Assembly: GCA_023055425.1 (NCBI GenBank)
Contig: JALGPY010000009.1
Location: 54,932,616 to 54,996,615 of the forward strand
Direction of reading: 5' to 3'
Source of the DNA: Linanthus parryae
Lineage: Eukaryota > Streptophyta > Magnoliopsida > Ericales > Polemoniaceae
Length of the DNA: 64,000 nt
The notes below the pieces were generated by a model, which was given only the letters and a program-made list of their open reading frames with translations, had not been told where the DNA came from and ran no database searches. Shown piece after piece: positions 1-11,960 of this stretch. A program made the position numbers and the translations under genes. The number at the start of each line of letters is the position of its first letter. The first letter of the stretch is position 1.

Positions 1-1018
1 AAACATTTGGGGGCATTTTGATAAATTACTATGAATTGCTCTTACAACTATATAAGTATGGATACTTTATTTTTTGAAAAATTGTTTTTGTCATCAATTG
101 AGTTTGAACTCGGGGCTTCCTGCATGAGCTTCCAGCGCTCTCTCACTTTTTTCTGTAATATTGTTGCAATATGTCAGTTGCCACTTTCAAAATATTGAAA
201 TTAATGTAAGAAAATACAACAAAAATAAGGGATGAATGATTTAACAAACTATGACAAACTAATTATTGTGACTAACTACTCATATTGTATTCCTATTTTT
301 ATTGTTAATTATTCCAATTAATATTAAAGATCAGATGACTTCTCCCTTATAAGGCCCTTATGTACAGATTTCACCTAGAGCCCCGGGAAAGCTAGAGACG
401 GCCATGCCCTTTCCCTTAGTGATGATAAACTTAATGAAGTCATTTGACCTACGTCATTTTTTTTTAGAAATTGATTTTTTTGAAGAAATTGTACGTCATA
501 TATTTTTGTCGTTTTACTTCCCCACAGACCGAACATCAAACCACAACCCCATTAATAATTATCCACCGCAACTTTCATGTAACATTTATCACACAATATT
601 TCATTCAAAATATACAGTAATCTTTTACAAAGATTGCTTCATGCACCGCCACAACATTCTCGAACTAACCCATGACTCTTATTTATGCAAATCTTCCGCT
701 TCTCTAAAAAGAAAAAAGAAAATGATGCAGATCCATCTCAAAGTACCATCAGAAATTTGCAACCTGAGGATAGTCGAAGATGTGAAGCAAAGACCTTCGG
801 AACCATTGCCGACAGAAAAGTTTTTCCGGTTCTGGTCAGGTTGGATTTTTTACTTATCGAGAAACAATTTGTAAGAGGAAAAGAAATGAATACGTTTAAC
901 TGTTGCAAGTACAATGAATACGTTTACAATTATTTCACACATTCTTACCAAACTATCCAGCATACCAATGATCTATTTGAATTTTTTTATGTAAGAGGAA
1001 AAGAAACTAGATTACAGG

Positions 1019-1285
1019 TCAAAGGGCTTTCCAGACAAATTTGAAAGAAACGTCCGACGAAGCCTTGGTGAAGCCATCCAGTTTTGCTCTAATCTTCTCG
1101 ACGACGGAGGAGTCTAGGGTATGAAAAATAACTACCCACTTCAATGCTTTCCCATGCTTCAACAAGTAGCGAACGAGCTCTATTTCAATATCGTCTACTC
1201 GAAACAGATCCATCATCACGTGACTCAGTTGGTCAATGTACAGCATTTCATCTGAGTCGAAACACCCAACGCTCTCATCGTACAC
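1019..1285 (-). CDS. F-box/FBD/LRR gene A, exon 3 (FBD domain)
   Basis: This is the last coding exon of gene A, whose exons 1 and 2 lie at 5192-6441. It encodes 88 residues and a stop codon. The stretch around ELVRYLLKHGKALKW followed by a VVEKIRAKLDGF-type helix is typical of the FBD domain found at the C-terminus of plant F-box/LRR proteins. A pyrimidine-rich tract and AG acceptor (CAG at 1286-1288 on the minus strand) precede the exon, and it begins in phase 0, matching the phase-0 end of exon 2. The intron between them is about 3.9 kb. The upstream ATG-like continuation to 1309 is intronic. Assignment to gene A rests on strand, phase and the parallel layout in gene B; transcripts would confirm it. 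Confidence 0.8.
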   Translation of the reverse strand: MYDESVGCFDSDEMLYIDQLSHVMMDLFRVDDIEIELVRYLLKHGKALKWVVIFHTLDSSVVEKIRAKLDGFTKASSDVSFKFVWKAL

Positions 1286-1462
1286 CTGCATATTCAAACA
1301 CACATACAAACCTTATATCAGACTTTTACGTCAAAGAGGAAGTGTTACAGATATTGAAGCACATCAGGGCAGGCCCAAGGGAGAGGCAGGAGGGGCAAGC
1401 CACTTTAGGCCTCCTGGGCAGTAGGGCCATGTAATTTATAATGATAGTTAATATTAATTATA

Positions 1463-1560
1463 CCTCCTTCATTCCGCATCTTTTTTCCCAATTGACATTT
1501 GAGGGTAATTAAAAAAGTGACCCTCAAAGTCAACTGGAAAGAGAGGTGGAATGGAGCAAG
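1463..1560. mobile_element. Stowaway-like MITE (98 bp)
   Basis: The element is flanked by TA on both sides (1461-1462 and 1561-1562). Its ends form an imperfect inverted repeat of about 35 bp beginning CCTCCTTCATTCC. TA duplication and a CTCC-rich end fit Tc1/mariner-derived Stowaway MITEs. A related, longer copy sits at the equivalent place in duplication copy B (8554-8729), so the insertion predates the duplication. Confidence 0.5.
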
Positions 1561-2421
1561 TATATTTTAATGTAGTCTCACACAAGATTCATGTTAGTTT
1601 GGTGGTTGTTAGTATTGTCACCGATGTGACTCAAACTGTGACAATTGTTATTTTATTTTATACTACTTTTAGAATGAGTGTTTTTAATTCAGACCCTCAA
1701 ATTTTTTTATTGGATCCTGTCTAGAAGCCACCCCAAAGCACATGAAAAACAAAGGGCCTTAGAGACGAATCTACTGTTCAAAAATAGGAGAGCAAAATAG
1801 AAACAAATTAACAAGTGCAGAACTATAGCCGGATGCATGTGTTTAACAGGGTTCATTAAGACGGCTACTAAGTAATAACCCAGTTAGGCTCGTACCAACT
1901 CAGTTCACATATATACTCTATAACCCTCTTTTAGGAGTTAAATTTCACTATCCAATTGACCTCAATAACACCCTTGTGCCTCGAAATCACCGGGTGCTCA
2001 GGAGTCATGTTTCTAGAACATGAACTTGATGGTAAATATTTTTGTTTCTGAATAGTTCATAGTTTCATACCCAAAGTACTCGCCTTGTGCTTTAAACTTG
2101 AGCGATAGTTTCCATCCAGAAACTTCCCATTTCCCTACTGTCGGACAACTGCGCTTTAAACTTGAGCGATAGTTCCATCCAGAAACTTCCCATTTCCCTA
2201 TTGTCGGACAACTACAGACCACATCGGTTTCACAGAACTTTTAGTCATCAATTTTTTTTGTTCACCCAACCATCATTTTGAATAGTTTGAGATACAAATA
2301 CTGTATGGTCCTTTCCCAGTGATGAGAATGCCTGAACTACCCTGATTTCCGAAAAGTAATTGGGTTCCATTTACAAATAACCTCCAATATATTTGAAAAA
2401 GAAAGGTTCCAACATACCAAA

Positions 2422-2869
2422 GGCCAGTTTGGGAATGTTGTGGCGTTTTAGAAAGAAGCTGTGCGGGAGTGCTGTGGGAAAGTTGCTATAGAAATCCACT
2501 TACAAAAATTTGATACATTTCATATATAACCTGCCGTGAAAAATGGATTTTTGAATTTTGTGTTTGGTAATTATTGCTTGAGACTTATGGTAAGTGTCAG
2601 AATGAGAATATCTGACATCATAAGGTTTAATTGCAATTACATAAGTATTTTCAATTTATTGCTTTGGCATGGAGAAAAAGTATATTCCAAAAATTATCAA
2701 AAAGCATGTCTGGAAAAGCAACCCCTCCCATGTTTTTCAAAAGTTGCGGTAGGAATGCAGTTACTTTCAGAGAACAGATAACTACAGTGATAATTTACCA
2801 AACACATTAACACTGCTTTTAGAATAAAATAGCAGCGTTCTAAAACGCTAAAGCATCACCAACCGGGCT
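2422..2869. mobile_element. hAT-like MITE, copy A (about 450 bp)
   Basis: The two ends are imperfect inverted repeats of about 30 bp, reading GGCCAGTTTGGGAATG at the left and the complement of a GGCCCGGTTGGTGATGC-like end at the right. GGCCCGTTTGG-type termini are common in plant hAT-derived MITEs. No clean 8-bp target duplication is visible. The equivalent element is at 9688-10139 in copy B, so it predates the duplication. It lies in intron 2 of gene A and has no credible gene. Confidence 0.5.
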
Positions 2870-3298
2870 CATTATTGCTCAATAAGCATATTAGCCGATT
2901 GGGTTGGATATGGTTATTGGCAAACCCATTATGAGCTCACCTAATCTGCCCATTTCAGCACTCCCAGAGTATCATTCATCACTTCTAAACTAAGGTCTGC
3001 TTCTTGCTTAAGGCTACAGAGCTGTTTCTACCTCTTTTTTCACATTCTAATATATTACCAACAAGAAAAATAGAGTTTTAACTAAAGACTGCAGTCGATT
3101 CTTTTGGCATTAATGTTACATGGTCGAGTGAGTTCTTTTATACATATAGAACCTAGAGGCTAATGTTTCTGTTGGCATTGGTCGGGGCTTAGTATGACAT
3201 ATGACAAAATTTTCTCCTTAAGATAATAACCTTATCATATCATAACTTCATAATTTTCTATCCTTAGTATATCTTATTGGTACTAAGTATATCTTATT

Positions 3299-3548
3299 GG
3301 ATTCGGATCCTCTCATGTCCAAATCTCCTCCAGTCCGTAGAGTCCAAATCTGGACCGTCCATCACTTTTAAACCATTACAAAATTAAGCTTTGATTGATC
3401 ATAATTATCCTAATTTAACTTCTCCTTCGATTTTGATTGATATAATGATTAGTAAAAGATTAATTTGTGATATTTAAAATATCATTGGACGGTCCATATT
3501 TGGATTGCACGGACTTGAGGAGAATTGGATATGAGAGGATCCAAATCC
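3299..3548. mobile_element. Mutator-like MITE (250 bp) with 9-bp target duplication
   Basis: The terminal inverted repeats are about 63 bp long (3299-3361 and 3486-3548), beginning GGATTCGGATCCTCTC and ending in the near-complement GAGAGGATCCAAATCC. The 9-bp direct repeat TATCTTATT flanks it (3290-3298 and 3549-3557). Long TIRs with a 9-bp duplication fit a Mutator-type non-autonomous element. The equivalent position in copy B (about 10496) is an empty site, so this insertion happened after the segmental duplication. A local repeat of the flank (3267-3280 and 3287-3300) lies just to the left. Confidence 0.75.
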
Positions 3549-4785
3549 TATCTTATTATATCATAAATCCATCAAAATTATTCTATGAATATCTTCACAA
3601 GATAACTATCTTCTCTATCATGTTCCCGTAACTGAACAAGTTTAACGACCTGTTAGGTCAAGTAGAAAGAATAAGTTTAACAACTTGTCAGTTCGAATGG
3701 TAGAAGTTAAAGAACAGAGATGAAGTTACATTGGTAGCCGCATCGAGAGAGTTACGGAGAATGAGATAAGAAAGAGATTATGGGGATACCAGGAAATTGC
3801 AATGAGTCTTTTGAAATTATAGAGAAAGATTGCGGATCTGAAAAGTGAAAACATAAGAAGCTTTAAGTGTGCTAAGTGTAAAGGACTAGAAAAATTGGGG
3901 TTTATTTGTAATACTACATGAGTCATGGGATGATGGAGCAATATCCCAAATCAAGCTCAATTGCACATGACGAATGAGACAAGGAGGGTAGAGCCCCACG
4001 ACAAAACACATAATATAAAGACAAAATTAGGAATGGAACTCAGGTGGACTGAAGCACACATGCGAGAGAGGGAACGGGTGTGGGAAATGGGTGTGGTGCG
4101 ACAGATTCCCAAAAATCAAGGATGCGGTTGGGACGACTTTATTCATATTTATATTTCATATTACTTGGGATACCATTATACTAATATGAAAATAACAATA
4201 ATAATAACCCAACTATTAATCATACATAAACTCAAACACGTAATTACTATATCAACCATATTATCCTTCCTGTCGTTTGTAAATTCGTAGAGAGCAGTAA
4301 TCTAACGGTTCGAAATGTACACATATACGTTATTTTGGCTAAATTGTAGATGTAATTTAGAAGACCTCTCAAGTTAACTTTCAAAATGATCCTACCTTTA
4401 CACAAAGCACCCGCAAAGTAAGGGTAAAGCACCCCAAGCACCCACGGAGCACCCGGTGCGGGTGCACGACCACCAAGAAGCACCCGTGCTGTCTAGCTCG
4501 AGTTGAATTATGATTGGGCTACGCGAACCTGCCCAAGCTCAAATTAGGAGCTTAGCCAGCCCGTCAAAGCCCAATTCATGGGGAAATTCACGTCCAGGTT
4601 GAATCTAGTTAATCAAAACTCAGTACATTTAACATACTTATCATTTAATATGTCCCCAAGTTTTAAGTTCGGGCTGGATTCGGGTTTTTCAGGTTTATCC
4701 CAACCAAGTTGCACCGATAGGCCTGAAAGAACTTTTGGAAGAACTTGACAAATAAGGATGAGCCTAAGAGTTACATGGTGATGAT

Positions 4786-4996
4786 CTCGCTGTTACCTGG
4801 AGGGAGACTCTAGGAAGGTGGGCTACCGGAATGAGAACTTCAGTGATGACTTGGTAAGGGCCTTTGACGGACTTGGACTAACTAAGGCAAAGGAGAAGAA
4901 GAGGAAAGGGGTAGGGATTGGTCCGGCGGTGACTCAGAAGCTCCCAACTCATTCCACTCTCGCTGTTACCTGGAGGGAGACTCTAGGAAGGTGGGC
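4786..4996. repeat. Two 38-bp direct repeats, 173 bp apart
   Basis: The blocks 4786-4823 and 4959-4996 are identical, each beginning CTCGCTGTTACCTGG. The equivalent place in copy B (about 34740-34860) does not contain the repeated motif, so this is a local change in copy A. It lies in intron 2 of gene A near exon 2. No function is evident. Confidence 0.7.
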
Positions 4997-5191
4997 AAAG
5001 GAAGGCTGGTTCTACTAGAGAGCTTCCATTTGGAAGCAAAATAAAAAAAAATGGGTACGAAAAGTATCTAACTTTCCACACGGAAGAATCCAGAGAAAAA
5101 ATGACAAAAATTTCTGATGAAAAATACTGTTTCTAGCGGTTAAAAAACATCGTTGCCAAGAAAGCACTTGGTGGTAAATGCAAAAGGGTAC

Positions 5192-6441
5192 CTTCAATCC
5201 TAGGGGCTTCGAATCCTCACATACGCGTCTAAGTTTCAACATTCTTAGGTTTGGCGATGCTTTGAGAAGAGAGGCCAACGCGGCGATCTTGAATCCCACC
5301 ACAGAATGGTGAACAAATACTTGCAAAATCTTCAAATTCTTCCACGACATGCTCTGTGCACCATTATGCTCATACAACAACTGCGATGCACACAACTTCA
5401 CGATGTGATGCTTTACAGGAAATAGAGAACAAAAGCATAAAAAAGGGATATCAAAACGAAAAGAATACATACATTGGTACATTGGGCACCTAGTGACATG
5501 TAACGGATTCCTTGTATATGCGAGAAGAAGTTGAGAAGGACAGCTCTTTGGTCCTGCCCTAAAAAATGGGGGGGAAATTCACAGACAAGTTGGGCTGTTT
5601 GGAGCGAAGCTAGTCCCCCTGAAACAGACCATGGGAGAACATTTGATATGTAACGCAAGTGGCAAAGATTAGGAGCGAAGACAGTGAATGATTTCCCCGG
5701 CAGCAGATTAGTATTGTCTAGAATCCAATCCAATTCCAAATTTTTCAAATTGGCAGCAGATAAGTCCACACTAGTAAGGCGGCCACCAGGACGAATAATG
5801 CGCAATGTTTTGAGAGAAGGACGGGTAATATGAAGATGTTGGATCCCATCAAACTGCAAAATCTGCAATTTTTCGATGGCATTGCAACGAGAAGAAACCC
5901 AATCCCCAAGAGAGACTCCACCTCCTTCAACCATTTGGAATCTACTCAAAGACAGTTCCTGGACCAAACCCATGTCTGCATTCGGCAAAACTAGCAACCC
6001 ATTGTGCAAGTCCAGCTTCAAAACCCTTGTAGAGTTGATTACAAATGCTGGCAGACGAAACCTATCTGTAACAATCTGAAGCAAGAGCGTTTGAACTTTG
6101 AGCCTAACAACATCATACAACAATGTCCTGAGATCAAACCTATCTGATGAATTGAATCTAGGGCAGAAAGATTTCAGTTTAAGGGTCTTCAACTCCAATC
6201 CATTGCGTTCTAACAACAGTGTATGAAGGAAATAGTTGAAACTAGAGAGATGCAATTCATCTTCAAATTTCTCAATGTGTAAAAACAAATCAGGCATGGA
6301 GAAGCAGACGCGTCTGAGACCTTTCGATACAGTGCAGATACGTGCAATGTCTTTGATATCAAGTAGAGAGAAAATAGTGTGTATTATACAGTCAGGCAGT
6401 TCATCGAACAAGTGGCGTGCAATCTTCGATGGGGGTTCCAT
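5192..6441 (-). CDS. F-box/FBD/LRR gene A, exons 1-2
   Basis: This part encodes the F-box and LRR portions of a 474-residue F-box/FBD/LRR protein, a presumed substrate-recognition subunit of a SKP1-cullin-F-box ubiquitin ligase. Exon 1 is 6441-5473 (323 codons) and starts MEPPSK, the same start context as genes B and C. Residues 11-60 form the F-box (LPDCIIHTIFSLLDIKD, then TVSKGLRR). Residues of about 140-260 are leucine-rich repeats, including LSLSRFQM and SLKTLRI. Intron 1 is 5472-5381 (92 bp, GT-AG). Exon 2 is 5380-5192 (63 codons) and ends at a GT donor. The remaining exon, with the FBD domain, is at 1019-1285. All junctions are phase 0. No stop or frameshift is seen. The target protein cannot be inferred. 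Confidence 0.85.
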
Positions 6442-6676
6442 GACTTTAAAAACGAAAGGAAGAAATCAAACCTTTCAAACCCAGCAGAGAAGATCACTTC
6501 TGATTCGAATTGAAGATCTCAAAGGAACATACGAATCAGTTGGACATTTTGGTAGAGCTAAACCCTAGCACCATTTAGTGAAATCAGTCTTGCTCTTCTT
6601 CCTCAACGCCGTTTAACATAACAATAGGTCTTGCCATGGGTTTGTTATTTCAGTCCAAGCCCGGCCCGGTCCAACT

Positions 6677-7699
6677 CCATTAATAGGGATGATTTGTAAA
6701 TTTAAAAACTTTTAGACCCGGCCTTAGTTCAATTTTTCGGTCAAAGCGGCCCCTAAAGTCAACTGATTTAAAAAGGCGGACATTATCGTTCAGAGTTATC
6801 TATAGACCCTATTTGACCTACATGCGACGATATTTTAGTGGACATGAGACTTCCTTTGACAAAAAGGGCTTGAGTTGAACATGTCGTGAGAGATCACCTG
6901 CTTCTCCGTTTCCGAGATCTTTTTTAATGTTCAGTTTCATGCATTTATGGAGTTTCTTTCATTTATTTTTTTAATTATATCTTGTCAGTTGTTTTCACGA
7001 TATGTTGAGTTCGCTTTTGAGATTTAGGTGATCACGACATGGAAAACAAGGATGTGATGCATGATGAAAGAGGAAATTGAGGTGGAAGAGAAGAATAATG
7101 GATGAGGAAAGACTTGGGATTTGGGAGGAGGCTTGGTGTGAGTAAGGATGTGAAAAGAGCGTAAAGACATCGTCCAAGGTTAGGAGCATTGTCCAAGAAG
7201 TCAGAAAGCTAAGTCAGAAGATGGACGAGAACAACGAAGAAAATTTGGAGAAAAAGGAATGTTCGTGCTACTTCCAACATCGGTCTATCGTCAATGGACA
7301 CAAGAGATAGCTTCTCGAGGGATGGGGCAATCAGCGGATAGCCATCCCCTGTGAAGTTACTATTTCGAAATTTGAACAGTTAAGTGATAAGGTCTCGACG
7401 CAGGCTAAAACTGTTACAGCCAGTCTAATTATCAAGGTGCAGATCTATGATAAGTATAAATACTTTTTTGGGTGCCTTTTGTCCTCTTTCACTTTGCTTA
7501 TACTATGTCCAAAATGCTTCGAGACAGCGGAAACCAGACTTTTAACGTTTGTTAAACGTGAAGTTGACTTACTTTTGAGGTAGCATTTGATGTCGCACAA
7601 TTGCTTTTCAGGAACATGTATGTGGTTGCTTTGTCAAGCCAGGGTTTAGAATAATTATCTCAGAACTGACTTTAACCTTATAACTTTTAAGAGTTCGAT
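6677..7699. other. Spacer between the two duplication copies; no gene seen
   Basis: This 1-kb stretch lies between the right edge of copy A and the left edge of copy B and matches neither. Its only reading frames are short and low in complexity. It should hold the upstream region of gene A (transcribed leftward from near 6.5 kb) and the region beyond the 3' end of gene B. No clear TATA box could be assigned. Confidence 0.5.
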
Positions 7700-8076
7700 G
7701 ATAAACTTTAGTGAAGTCATTTGACCTCAGTCATATATTTTTGTCGTTTTATTTTTCCCGCAAATAGAACACCAAATCAGATTAATAATCCTCCACCGCA
7801 ACTTTCATGTAACATTTACCACACAACATTTTATCCAAAATGTATAGTTATCTATTACAGTGATTGGTGCATGATCACAAAGATTGCTTCATGCACCGCC
7901 ACAACATTCTCATACTAGACCATGACTCTTATTTATGCAAATCTCCTGCTTCTGTAAAAAGAAAACAGAAAAATGTTGCAGATATATGTCAAGTACCCTT
8001 ATAAATTTGCAATCCGTCTGAGGATAGCCAAAGATGCGAAGCAAAACTATCGAACATACGAATGTATCTGATTTTC

Positions 8077-8376
8077 TTATGTAAGAGGAAAATAAACAAG
8101 ATTACAGGTTAAAGGGCTTTTCAAGACAAATTTGAAACAAACATCCGACGAAGCCTTGGTGAAGCCATCCAGTTTTGCTCTAATCTTCTCGATGACGGAT
8201 AAGTCTAGGGAATGAGAAATAACTACCCACGTCAATGCTTTCCCATGCTTCAACAAGTACCGAATGAGCTCTATTTCCATATCGTCTCCTCGAAACTGAT
8301 CCATAATTACGCACCTCAGTTGGTTAATGTACAGCACTTCATCTGATTCGAAACACCCAACACTCTCATCGTATAT
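8077..8376 (-). CDS. F-box/FBD/LRR gene B, exon 3 (FBD domain)
   Basis: The exon encodes 99 residues and a stop codon and is highly similar to exon 3 of gene A (ELIRYLLKHGKALTW, IEKIRAKLDGF). A CAG acceptor lies at 8377-8379 on the minus strand and the exon begins in phase 0. The matching exons 1-2 are at 34989-36236, about 26.6 kb upstream in the direction of transcription. Relative to gene A, one extra A near the end shifts the frame past the ancestral stop and adds an 11- to 13-residue tail (SPLTCNLVYFPLT). If the large intron is not spliced, this exon is an orphan; only transcript data can decide. Confidence 0.7.
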   Translation of the reverse strand: MYDESVGCFESDEVLYINQLRCVIMDQFRGDDMEIELIRYLLKHGKALTWVVISHSLDLSVIEKIRAKLDGFTKASSDVCFKFVLKSPLTCNLVYFPLT

Positions 8377-8553
8377 CTGGAAATTCAAACACACATATAA
8401 AACCTTAAATCAGATTTTACGTCAAAGAGGAAGTGTTGCAAACATTGAAGCACACCAGGGCAAGCCTAAGGGAGAGGCAGGCGTGGCAAGCCGCTTTAGG
8501 CCTCTAGGGTGGTAGGGTCATGTAATTTATAATGGAAGTTAAGATTAATTATA

Positions 8554-8729
8554 CTTTCTCCGTTTCGGCTCTTTCTTTCCAGTTGATTTTTGGGGGTCCC
8601 TTCGACCAGGTGATTTGGTTTACAACACCATGAATAGATTACCAAATTCTTGCATCGCTGTGCAAACAAATCACCGGGTCAAAGTGACACACAAAAGTCA
8701 ACTGGGAAGAGACAGTGGAACGGAATAAG
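8554..8729. mobile_element. Stowaway-like MITE, copy B (176 bp), with an internal insertion
   Basis: This is the counterpart of 1463-1560, flanked by TA (8552-8553 and 8730-8731), with ends related by inverted repeat. It is longer because 8609-8675 is an extra segment absent in copy A, itself bounded by 12-bp inverted repeats (GGTGATTTGGTT and AAACAAATCACC). No target duplication was recognised for that inner segment. Confidence 0.45.
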
Positions 8730-8927
8730 TATATTTTAATGTAATTTTAAACAGATTGCTGTTAGTTAGGTTGTTAGTATTATTGTCACCGGATCAAAGT
8801 GACATGCAGAAGTCAACTGGGAAGACACATTGGAACATACGAAGTATATATTATAATGTAATTTTACACAGATTGATGTTAGTTTGGTGGTTGTCAGTAT
8901 TGACGTTAGTTTGGTGGTTGTCAGTAT
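8671..8927. repeat. Local tandem duplications (115-bp and 27-bp units)
   Basis: A unit starting TCACCGGGTCAAAGTGAC at 8671 repeats with changes at 8786, a period of 115 bp. Within the second unit a 27-bp segment (GTTAGTTTGGTGGTTGTCAG core) is repeated back to back at about 8874-8927. Copy A has single versions at 1540-1630. This is recent expansion by slippage or unequal exchange in gene B only. Confidence 0.65.
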
Positions 8928-9687
8928 TATTGTCACTGATGTGACTCAACTCTTACAATTGTAATTTTGTTTTATACTTTCTTACTCAAAACCGAAAATG
9001 AGTTTTCTTCAATTCTGACCCCCACTTTTTTTTTCTTTCATTAGACCCCTAGAGGTATAGGACCGGCCCTAAAGCACATAAAAAACAAAGGGTCTTAGAG
9101 ACGATTTTACTGTTCAACAATTGGAGAGGAAAACAGAAACGAATTCACAAGTGCAGAAATATACCCGGAAGCATATGTTCAACAGGGTTCATTAACAAGG
9201 CTACTAAGTAATAACCCAATCAGGCTCGCAACAACTTAGTTCACATATATACTCTAAGCCTCTTTTAGGAGTTTAATTTCATAATCCGATCGACTTCAAT
9301 AACACCCCTTCTGCCTCAAAATTTCCTGGGTGCTCAGGGGTCATGTTTCTAGAGCATGAATTCGGTGGTAATTTTTTTTTTTTTAGGATAGTTTATAGTT
9401 TATACCCAATGTACTTGCCTTATGCTTTACACTTGAGCGATAATATCCATCCAGAAACTTCAAATTTCCCTATCGTCGGACAACTACAAAACCACATAGG
9501 TTTCACACCACTTTTAGTCATTTTTTTTGTTCACCAAACCATCATCTTGAAGAGTTAGAGATTCAAATACCGTGTGGTTATTTCCTAGTGATGATAATTC
9601 CTGAACTACCCTGATAACCGAACATTAATTGGCGTCCATTTTAATATTAACTCGCAATATATTCGAAAGAAAGGTCCCGACTGACTA

Positions 9688-10139
9688 GGGCAGTTTGTGA
9701 ATTTGTTGTGACGTTTTAGAAAGAAGTTGTGCGAAAGTGCGGTAGGAAAGTTACCGTAGAAATCCACTTAAAAAGTGTTTGGTAAAGAGTTGATGCGGGA
9801 AAGTTGTTGTGAAAATTTTCTTTTGAATTTTGTGTTTGGTAATTATTGTTTTACACTTATGGCAAGTGTCCAAGTGGCGATATTAGACATGATGGAGTTT
9901 TATTGCAATTTAGTAAGTAATTTTGAATTTATCGTTATGGCATGGATAAAAAAGCTTATTAATAAAATTATCAAAAAACAGATCCAGAAAAGCAACCGAT
10001 CCCCTGCTTCTCAAAAGCTGCGGTGGGAATGTAGTTGCTTTTCAGAAAGCAAATAAATTATAATTTACCACAAAACATCAACACTGGTTCAGCATCAAAT
10101 AGCAACATTCTAAAAAGCTAAAGCATTACCAAACGGGCT
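9688..10139. mobile_element. hAT-like MITE, copy B
   Basis: This is the counterpart of 2422-2869. It begins GGCAGTTTGTGAATTTG and ends near TACCAAACGGGC, again imperfect inverted repeats. Its presence at the same place in both copies shows insertion before the duplication. It has no coding capacity. Confidence 0.5.
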
Positions 10140-11739
10140 ATAAGTCACATTATATTGCTCAATAAGCAGATCAGCCGATTGGGTTGGGTATGCTTATTGG
10201 CAAACCGATTATGAGCTCACCTAATCTGCTTACTTGAGCAATCCCAGAGTATCATTCATCGCTTCTGGAATAAAGTCTGCTTCTTGCTAAACACTGGAGA
10301 GCTGTTTCTACTGCATCCTTTCACATTCACCAACAAGAAAATTATATTTTTAACTAAAAGACTACAGTCGATTCTTTTGGCACCCATAATGTTCTGTTGG
10401 CCTTTTTCGTGGCCTAGTAACATATGACAAAATTGTCACCTTGAGATCATAACCTTATCACATCATCACTTCATAATTCTCTATCCTGAGCAAATCTTAT
10501 TATATCATGACTCCATCAAAATTATTCTATGAATATCTTCACAAAATAACTCTATTCTCTACCATGTTCCCACAAGATGAAGTTTAGTTACAGAGGTTAA
10601 ATCTTGATCTTGAAGAGTAAGTCCGAGTAAGAGTTGGTTCAGTGAAAAGCTTGCACCCCGTAGAAGGAACATTTAACGACTTAATAGGTCGCAATAGAAA
10701 AAGTTTAACTACTTGTTAGGTGAAGAATAAAGAACAAGTTTAGCAACTTGTTAGTTAGAACGGTAGAAAGTTGAAGAAGAGAGATGAAGTTACATGAGTA
10801 GGCGCATTGAGAGAGATACGGGGAATGAGACAAGAAAGAGACTATGGAGATATCAAGAAATTGCAATGGTCGTCTGAAAATATAGAGAAGGTTTGAAGAT
10901 CTGAAAACATAAGAAGCTTCAAGGGTGCTAAAATGGAAAGGAATAGAAAATTTGGGGTTCATTTGTAATAGTACAGGAGTCATCAAGCTCAATGGCAGAC
11001 GACAAATGAGACGAGGACAGAGCGCGACAGCAAAACACATAACAGATATACAAACTAGGACTGCAACTCAGGTGAACTGGCACGTGGACATCTAAGTGCG
11101 GTGCGGCCAATTCCCGAAAATCAAGGATGCGGGTGCGGCGATTTATTTATTATTATATTACTTGGGATACCATTATACTAATATGATAACAACAATAATA
11201 GTGACCAAAATTTTAATCAAACACAAATTCATATACATAATCACAGATACATAATGACTATATCAACAATGATATCTTTCACGACGTTGTTCGTAGCTTT
11301 GTAGAGACGAATAATCTAAGGGTTAGAAATGTTGACAATATATATACGTTCTATTTGTTAAGTTGTAGATGTAATTTAGAAGACCTCTCAACTGAACTTT
11401 CAAAATGATCCTGCCTTATACCCAAAGCACCCGCAACGCAACCGCAAAGCAAAGCACCCGGTGCGGGCGCTGTTACCTCCAAAAAGTATCCGGGCTTCCT
11501 AGATTGACATATTTGTCCTAGTCCGAGTCGAGTTATGATTGGGCTATGCAAGCCCGTCCGAGCTCCAGTCAGGAGCGTAGTCAGCCTGTCAAAGCCTAAT
11601 TCATGGGACAATTCAGGTCTGGGTTGAATCTAGCCCATCAAACTCACTACATTTGACATAAATATAATTTTCAACCAAATAAAATCTATCAAATTCTTAA
11701 AACTCACTCAAGTAAGATATAAAATAAGCATTTGAAATT

Positions 11740-11847
11740 AAGGAGAAAAATTATTTATTTAAGATTTAAATAAAATTTGTTGCCAGATTTTAAAACAAAG
11801 GAGAAAAATTATTTATTTAAGATTTAAATAAAGTTTGTTGCCACATT
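11740..11847. repeat. 58-bp unit tandemly repeated twice, AT-rich
   Basis: The segment starting AAGGAGAAAAATTATTTATT at 11740 recurs at 11798 with one or two changes. It lies in the 300-bp AT-rich stretch (11656-11960) that has no counterpart in copy A. No gene is seen there. Confidence 0.7.
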
Positions 11848-11960
11848 GTATTCCAAAACTTACCACTAAGAGATTAGTTGTATGTCTAGCAAAGAACATA
11901 ACAATAACAATAGTAATACTCATAACAATAATAAATATTGAGTAGATTCATTTTAGTTAT

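Larger units (their letters stand above)
417..6676. repeat. Tandem segmental duplication, copy A (contains F-box gene A)
   Basis: This block is similar over most of its length to two stretches further right, 7700-11655 and about 33600-36405, in the same order and orientation. The match covers the FBD exon, the large intron and exons 2 and 1. Left of about 417 and right of about 6676 the similarity to the second copy stops. Copy A lacks the 22 kb of insertions found in copy B and so shows the ancestral intron layout, apart from its own 250-bp MITE at 3299-3548. Boundaries were placed by eye. Confidence 0.8.
7700..11655. repeat. Tandem segmental duplication, copy B, left part
   Basis: This part is collinear with 417-4632. 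It contains the FBD exon of gene B (8077-8376), the Stowaway-like and hAT-like elements also found in copy A, and most of the ancestral intron sequence. It lacks the 250-bp Mutator-like MITE of copy A. Similarity breaks off near 11655 and resumes near 33600; everything between is insertion or unmatched sequence. Confidence 0.8.

Noticed and set aside
404..1044. Overlapping plus-strand open frames near the left edge
   Set aside because: They overlap the antisense side and flank of the FBD exon of gene A, are low in complexity, and have no recognisable domain.
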